Shown here: positions 41,842 through 44,815 of the stretch, piece after piece | Position numbering within the stretch: the stretch's first letter is position 1 | How the letters are laid out: every line of letters starts with the position of its first letter | NCBI GenBank assembly: GCA_035308365.1 | Contig: DATGGU010000125.1 | Coordinates: 1 to 44,815, forward strand | DNA: 44,815 nucleotides | Direction of reading: 5' to 3' | Source: PALSA-505 sp035308365 | Lineage (GTDB): Bacteria; Actinomycetota; Actinomycetes; Streptosporangiales; Streptosporangiaceae | Made by a program: the position numbers and the translations under genes | Notes under the pieces: generated by a model | Told to the model about the DNA's origin: nothing | The model's database searches: none | What the model saw: the letters and a program-made list of their open reading frames with translations, nothing else

Positions 41842-41933
41842 TTTCATGATCGACGATCTTGGGAGCCGCAGGTCAAGGTATTGGAGCGAGATCACGTCGA
41901 AGAGTTTTACATAACACTCTAGTTTCATGATCG
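41842..41933. repeat. 11-bp direct repeat TTTCATGATCG, 81 bp apart
   Basis: Exact copies at 41842-41852 and 41923-41933 in the most AT-rich part of the window (41750-41960). The second copy is 24 bp from the end of the small minus-strand gene. No gene is seen in this stretch. Confidence 0.6.
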
Positions 41934-41956
41934 TTTGTGTGGTTTTGAAATAGTTT

Positions 41957-42187
41957 CTAAGCGGCCCGCCGCCGCGAATGCGCGGCGTGAGTGGCGGGCT
42001 CAGCCGGGGCCTGGCCCCGGCTGCCGCCGTCGATCAGGCGCGGCGCTGCGGGCCGCCTGGCTGCTGTGGTGGTGAGGTGGCTGCGCCGGGCACTGCGAAC
42101 CAGCTTCATGCGGCCCTGGGCGACTGCCTCGTTCCGCAAGCTCCTGACTCGCTCGGCGGCCACCGTCTCCATCAGCGTGGGATACAT
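41957..42187 (-). CDS. Small basic protein, paralogue 2
   Basis: 76 aa starting MYPTLMETVAAERVRSLRNE. ATG 42187 is preceded by AAAGGAGGAACC, a near-perfect Shine-Dalgarno, which decides the start against a longer frame to 42274. The first 35 residues align with the neighbouring small protein (shared P, TVAAE, VR, AVA, KL and R positions); the remainder is Arg/Ala-rich (RRPAAPRLIDGGSRGQAPAE). It is probably a helix with a basic tail. Function unknown; similar tiny proteins are, from memory, common in actinomycetes. Confidence 0.68.
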   Translation of the reverse strand: MYPTLMETVAAERVRSLRNEAVAQGRMKLVRSARRSHLTTTAARRPAAPRLIDGGSRGQAPAEPATHAAHSRRRAA

Positions 42188-42245
42188 GGTTCCTCCTTTG
42201 CGAGGGGTCGTGGGTTGGCCCTGACAGGTTGCGGCTGGGCGCGGT

Positions 42246-42416
42246 TCAGACGCCCAGCGTCCGAAGCAGACCACGGTGAGCGCGCTTGGTGCCGGACGGC
42301 ACCGAGCTGTCGTGCCGGGTGCGGCGGGTCAGCTTGGCCCGACGCGCGGCGACCGCGACAGTGCGCATGTCCCGGACGTGCTCCGCCGCAACGGTCTGAC
42401 TGATCAGCGGATGCAT
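42246..42416 (-). CDS. Small basic protein, paralogue 1
   Basis: 56 aa starting MHPLISQTVAAEHVRDMRTV. The start ATG 42416 follows AAGGAGGTAGCC, again near-perfect. It lies 58 bp upstream of paralogue 2 on the same strand, suggesting a tandem duplication and co-expression. The C-terminus is Arg/Thr/Ser-rich (RRTRHDSSVPSGTKRAHRGL). Strong basicity suggests nucleic-acid or ribosome association, which is inference only. Confidence 0.68.
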   Translation of the reverse strand: MHPLISQTVAAEHVRDMRTVAVAARRAKLTRRTRHDSSVPSGTKRAHRGLLRTLGV

Positions 42417-42659
42417 GGCTACCTCCTTGGCGGGGGCCGTGAAGCCGGCCCGACACCATTGAGATTCGCGGTAAGACCCCACCCCCGGCATCGGACGGAT
42501 GCCCTAACTTCGCCCTCAGGACCCGGCCTTACCAGGCGCATCTCGGCTTAGCCGCGCCTAAGACGCAGGTCGGGCGGCTAAGACCCGCCCGGATCCAAAT
42601 AAACTGGAGTAGCCGCAGTCAGCGGCGGACACCATGACGACCCCAAGCGAGACTCACGC

Positions 42660-44579
42660 ATGCCCGCAAGCCAGCCATCGGCCACCGCAGCCCACCTAGC
42701 CACCCGCGACGATCTGCGCAACGTGGCGATCGTCGCGCACGTGGACCACGGCAAGACCACCTTGGTGGACGCCATGCTCTGGCAGTCCGGGGCGTTCCGG
42801 GCGAACGCGCACATCGCGGAGCGGGTGCTCGACTCCGGCGACCTGGAGCGGGAGAAGGGCATCACGATCCTGGCCAAGAACACGGCGGTGCGGCACGGTG
42901 GCATGACCATCAACATCGTGGACACGCCGGGGCACTCGGACTTCGGCGGTGAGGTGGAACGCGGCCTGTCCATGGTGGACGGCGTGCTGCTGCTCGTCGA
43001 CGCCAGCGAGGGGCCGCTGCCGCAGACCAGGTTCGTGCTGCGCAAGACGCTGGAGGCCGGGCTTCCGGTCATCCTGGTGATCAACAAGGTGGACCGGCCG
43101 GACGCCCGCATCGCCGAGGTCGTGGACGCCTGCTACGAACTGTTCCTCGACCTGGACGCCAGCGAGCAGCAGATCGAGTTCCCGATCGTCTACGCCTCCG
43201 CCAAGGCCGGCCGGGCGTCGCTGACCAGGCCGGCCGATGGCTCGCTGCCCGGCTCGCCGGACCTGGAGCCGCTGTTCGAGGTGCTCCGGGACGCGGTCCC
43301 GGCCCCGGCCTACGACCCGGCCGCCCCGCTGCAGGCCCACGTGGCCAACCTGGACGCCTCGTCCTACCTGGGCAGGATCGCGCTGTGCCGGGTGCATAAC
43401 GGCAACATCTCGCGCGGCCAGCAGGTCGCCTGGTGCCGCAGGGACGGCAGCGTCGAGCGGGTCAAGATCGCTGAGCTGTACCTGACCGAGGCACTGGACC
43501 GGGTGCCGGTGCACACCGCCGGCCCGGGTGACATCATCGCCATCGCCGGGATCGGCGAAATCATGATCGGCGAAACCCTGGCCGACCCCGACGACCCACG
43601 GCCGCTGCCGCTGATCACGGTGGACGAGCCAGCCATCTCGATGACGATCGGGGTGAACACCTCGCCACTGGCCGGCCGGCAGCCCGCCAACCCGGGCGGA
43701 CGGGGCTCGGCCGAGAAGACCAAGATCACCGCCAGGCTGGTGCGGGACCGGCTGGATCGCGAACTGGTCGGCAATGTGTCGCTGCGCGTCCTGCCGACCG
43801 AGCGCCCGGACACCTGGGAGGTGCAGGGCCGGGGCGAGCTTGCCCTGGCCGTGCTGGTGGAGACCATGCGCCGGGAAGGCTACGAGCTGACCGTCGGCCG
43901 CCCGACCGTCGTCACCCGTGAGGTGAACGGCGCGGTGCACGAGCCGATGGAGCGGCTCAGCGTGGATGTCCCGGAGGAATACCTGGGCGCGGTCACCTCG
44001 CTGCTCGCCGTCCGCAAGGGCCGGATGGACAACATGATCAATCACGGCACCGGCTGGGTGCGGCTGGAGTTCACCGTGCCTGCCCGTGGGCTGATCGGTT
44101 TCCGTACCCAGTTCCTCACCGACACCCGGGGCACCGGCATCGCGCACCACGTATTCGAGGGTTACGAGCCGTGGGCCGGTGAACTGCGCGCCCGCCCGAC
44201 CGGGTCGCTGGTCGCTGACCGGGCCGGGTCGGTGACCACGTATGCCATGTTCGGCCTGCAGGAGCGCGGCTCGCTGTTCGTGACCCCGGGCACCGAGGTA
44301 TACGAAGGCATGATCGTGGGGGAGAACTCCCGCTCCGACGACATGGACGTCAACATCACCAGAGAACGCAAGATGACCAACGTCCGGCAGTCCTCCGGCG
44401 AGGAACTCGAACGGCTCGTCCCACCGCGGCTGCTCAGCCTGGAGCAGGCCCTGGAGTTCTGCTCCAGCGACGAATGCGTGGAGGTCACCCCCTCCGCCGT
44501 CCGGCTGCGCAAGACCGTGCTGGACGCCAGGGAACGCGGCCGGATCCGCGCCCGCCAGTCCCGCGGCGACCGTTCCTGA
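42660..44579 (+). CDS. typA: TypA/BipA translational GTPase
   Basis: 639 aa ribosome-associated GTPase of the EF-G superfamily, involved in stress growth and ribosome assembly. G1 is VAHVDHGKTTL, switch II/G3 is NIVDTPGHSDFGGEVERGLS, G4 is INKVDRPDA and the SAKAG motif (YASAKAGRAS) is G5. Domain II, EF-G domain III- and V-like regions (GRGELALAVLVETMRREGYE, RLSVDVPEEYLGAVTSLLA) and the BipA-specific C-terminus (RSDDMDVNITRERKMTNVRQ) follow. Full length. ATG 42660 has only a weak purine site upstream. Immediately downstream are GC-rich tandem repeats. Confidence 0.97.
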   Translation: MPASQPSATAAHLATRDDLRNVAIVAHVDHGKTTLVDAMLWQSGAFRANAHIAERVLDSGDLEREKGITILAKNTAVRHGGMTINIVDTPGHSDFGGEVERGLSMVDGVLLLVDASEGPLPQTRFVLRKTLEAGLPVILVINKVDRPDARIAEVVDACYELFLDLDASEQQIEFPIVYASAKAGRASLTRPADGSLPGSPDLEPLFEVLRDAVPAPAYDPAAPLQAHVANLDASSYLGRIALCRVHNGNISRGQQVAWCRRDGSVERVKIAELYLTEALDRVPVHTAGPGDIIAIAGIGEIMIGETLADPDDPRPLPLITVDEPAISMTIGVNTSPLAGRQPANPGGRGSAEKTKITARLVRDRLDRELVGNVSLRVLPTERPDTWEVQGRGELALAVLVETMRREGYELTVGRPTVVTREVNGAVHEPMERLSVDVPEEYLGAVTSLLAVRKGRMDNMINHGTGWVRLEFTVPARGLIGFRTQFLTDTRGTGIAHHVFEGYEPWAGELRARPTGSLVADRAGSVTTYAMFGLQERGSLFVTPGTEVYEGMIVGENSRSDDMDVNITRERKMTNVRQSSGEELERLVPPRLLSLEQALEFCSSDECVEVTPSAVRLRKTVLDARERGRIRARQSRGDRS

Positions 44580-44600
44580 CCCACCCAGCAGCTCTCACCA

Positions 44601-44642
44601 TCCCGCCCGGCTGGCGGTCGATCCCGCCCGGCTGGCGGTGGA
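44601..44642. repeat. 21-bp tandem pair after typA
   Basis: TCCCGCCCGGCTGGCGGT occurs at 44601 and 44622 with the flanking GA, a 21-bp period. It leads directly into the longer repeat. Confidence 0.8.
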
Positions 44643-44815
44643 TCTCACCCGGGGGGTGGTCGATCCGGGGTTCGTCCGCCATCTGAGGGTGTCGATCCGG
44701 GTTTCGTCCGCCATGAGCGGGCCGCGGCGAGTCTGGGTGGCGGTGGATCTCGCCCGGGGGGTGGTCGATCCGGGGTTCGTCCGCCATCTGAGGGTGTCGA
44801 TCCGGGTTTCGTCCG
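44633..44815. repeat. 105-bp tandem repeat running off the window end
   Basis: Copy 1 starts at 44633 and copy 2 at 44738; the second is cut by the window. Over the visible 78 bp they differ at about one base (CTCACCC versus CTCGCCC). Within a unit GTCGATCCGGGGTTCGTCCG and GTCGATCCGGGTTTCGTCCG form an internal sub-repeat about 32 bp apart. Confidence 0.92.

Noticed and set aside
42276..42551. Plus-strand frame opposite the small-protein genes
   Set aside because: The minus-strand frames have near-perfect Shine-Dalgarno sites and are paralogous to each other; the plus frame has neither.

Overview
The window is chromosomal DNA from a high-GC actinomycete. GC is high throughout, GTG starts and ATGA/GTGA stop-start overlaps are frequent, and the run yifB-dprA-xerC-rpsB-tsf-pyrH-frr-cdsA-rlmN is a classic actinobacterial housekeeping neighbourhood. 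An actinobacterial-type Tad/Flp pilus locus, a SpoIIE-type phosphatase and a large multi-HAMP hybrid kinase suggest a developmentally complex (filamentous or sporulating) lineage. I cannot name a species.

Layout. (1) 1-7785: DNA processing and recombination genes (yifB partial, dprA, xerC), then translation, nucleotide and lipid housekeeping genes (rpsB, tsf, pyrH, frr, cdsA). Hairpins lie in the rpsB-tsf and tsf-pyrH gaps. (2) 7786-11415: tandem repeats, a perfect 22-bp palindrome, a SUFU-domain gene divergent from rlmN, more repeats, and a left-handed beta-helix acyltransferase gene. (3) 11462-16918: accessory island with a VapBC-type toxin-antitoxin pair, then an NdpA/YejK-like nucleoid-associated protein coupled to a three-TM membrane protein. 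These converge on a 686-aa protein that joins a PD-(D/E)xK nuclease-like core to a DUF2135-like beta domain. This is the best candidate for an undescribed (defence-like) system. (4) 16991-20223: a secreted esterase coupled to a secreted 14-repeat beta-propeller protein, with a recognisable promoter. (5) 20357-27794: small membrane protein, response regulator, soluble Nik1-like hybrid histidine kinase, divergent RsbW/GAF/SpoIIE phosphatase and a conserved actinobacterial protein. (6) 28141-41750: Tad locus (CpaB-, CpaE-, CpaF-, TadB-, TadC-like proteins, Flp pilin, three TadE/F/G-like pseudopilins, LysM-BTAD membrane protein, prepilin peptidase, lipoprotein, secreted protein). It is preceded by a CRP-type site and a nested dyad and closed by a strong terminator. 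(7) 41751-44815: AT-richer spacer, two paralogous tiny genes with near-perfect Shine-Dalgarno sequences, typA, and tandem repeats running off the window.

A recurring structural theme is short locus-specific tandem duplication (about 60-105 bp units) immediately after stop codons (xerC, cdsA, rlmN, the SpoIIE gene, typA). A 54-bp duplication also doubles the start of a TadE-like gene. The unit sequences differ between sites, so this looks like a mutational or structural habit of the genome rather than one mobile repeat family. All functional calls are made by eye from motifs; no database search was run.
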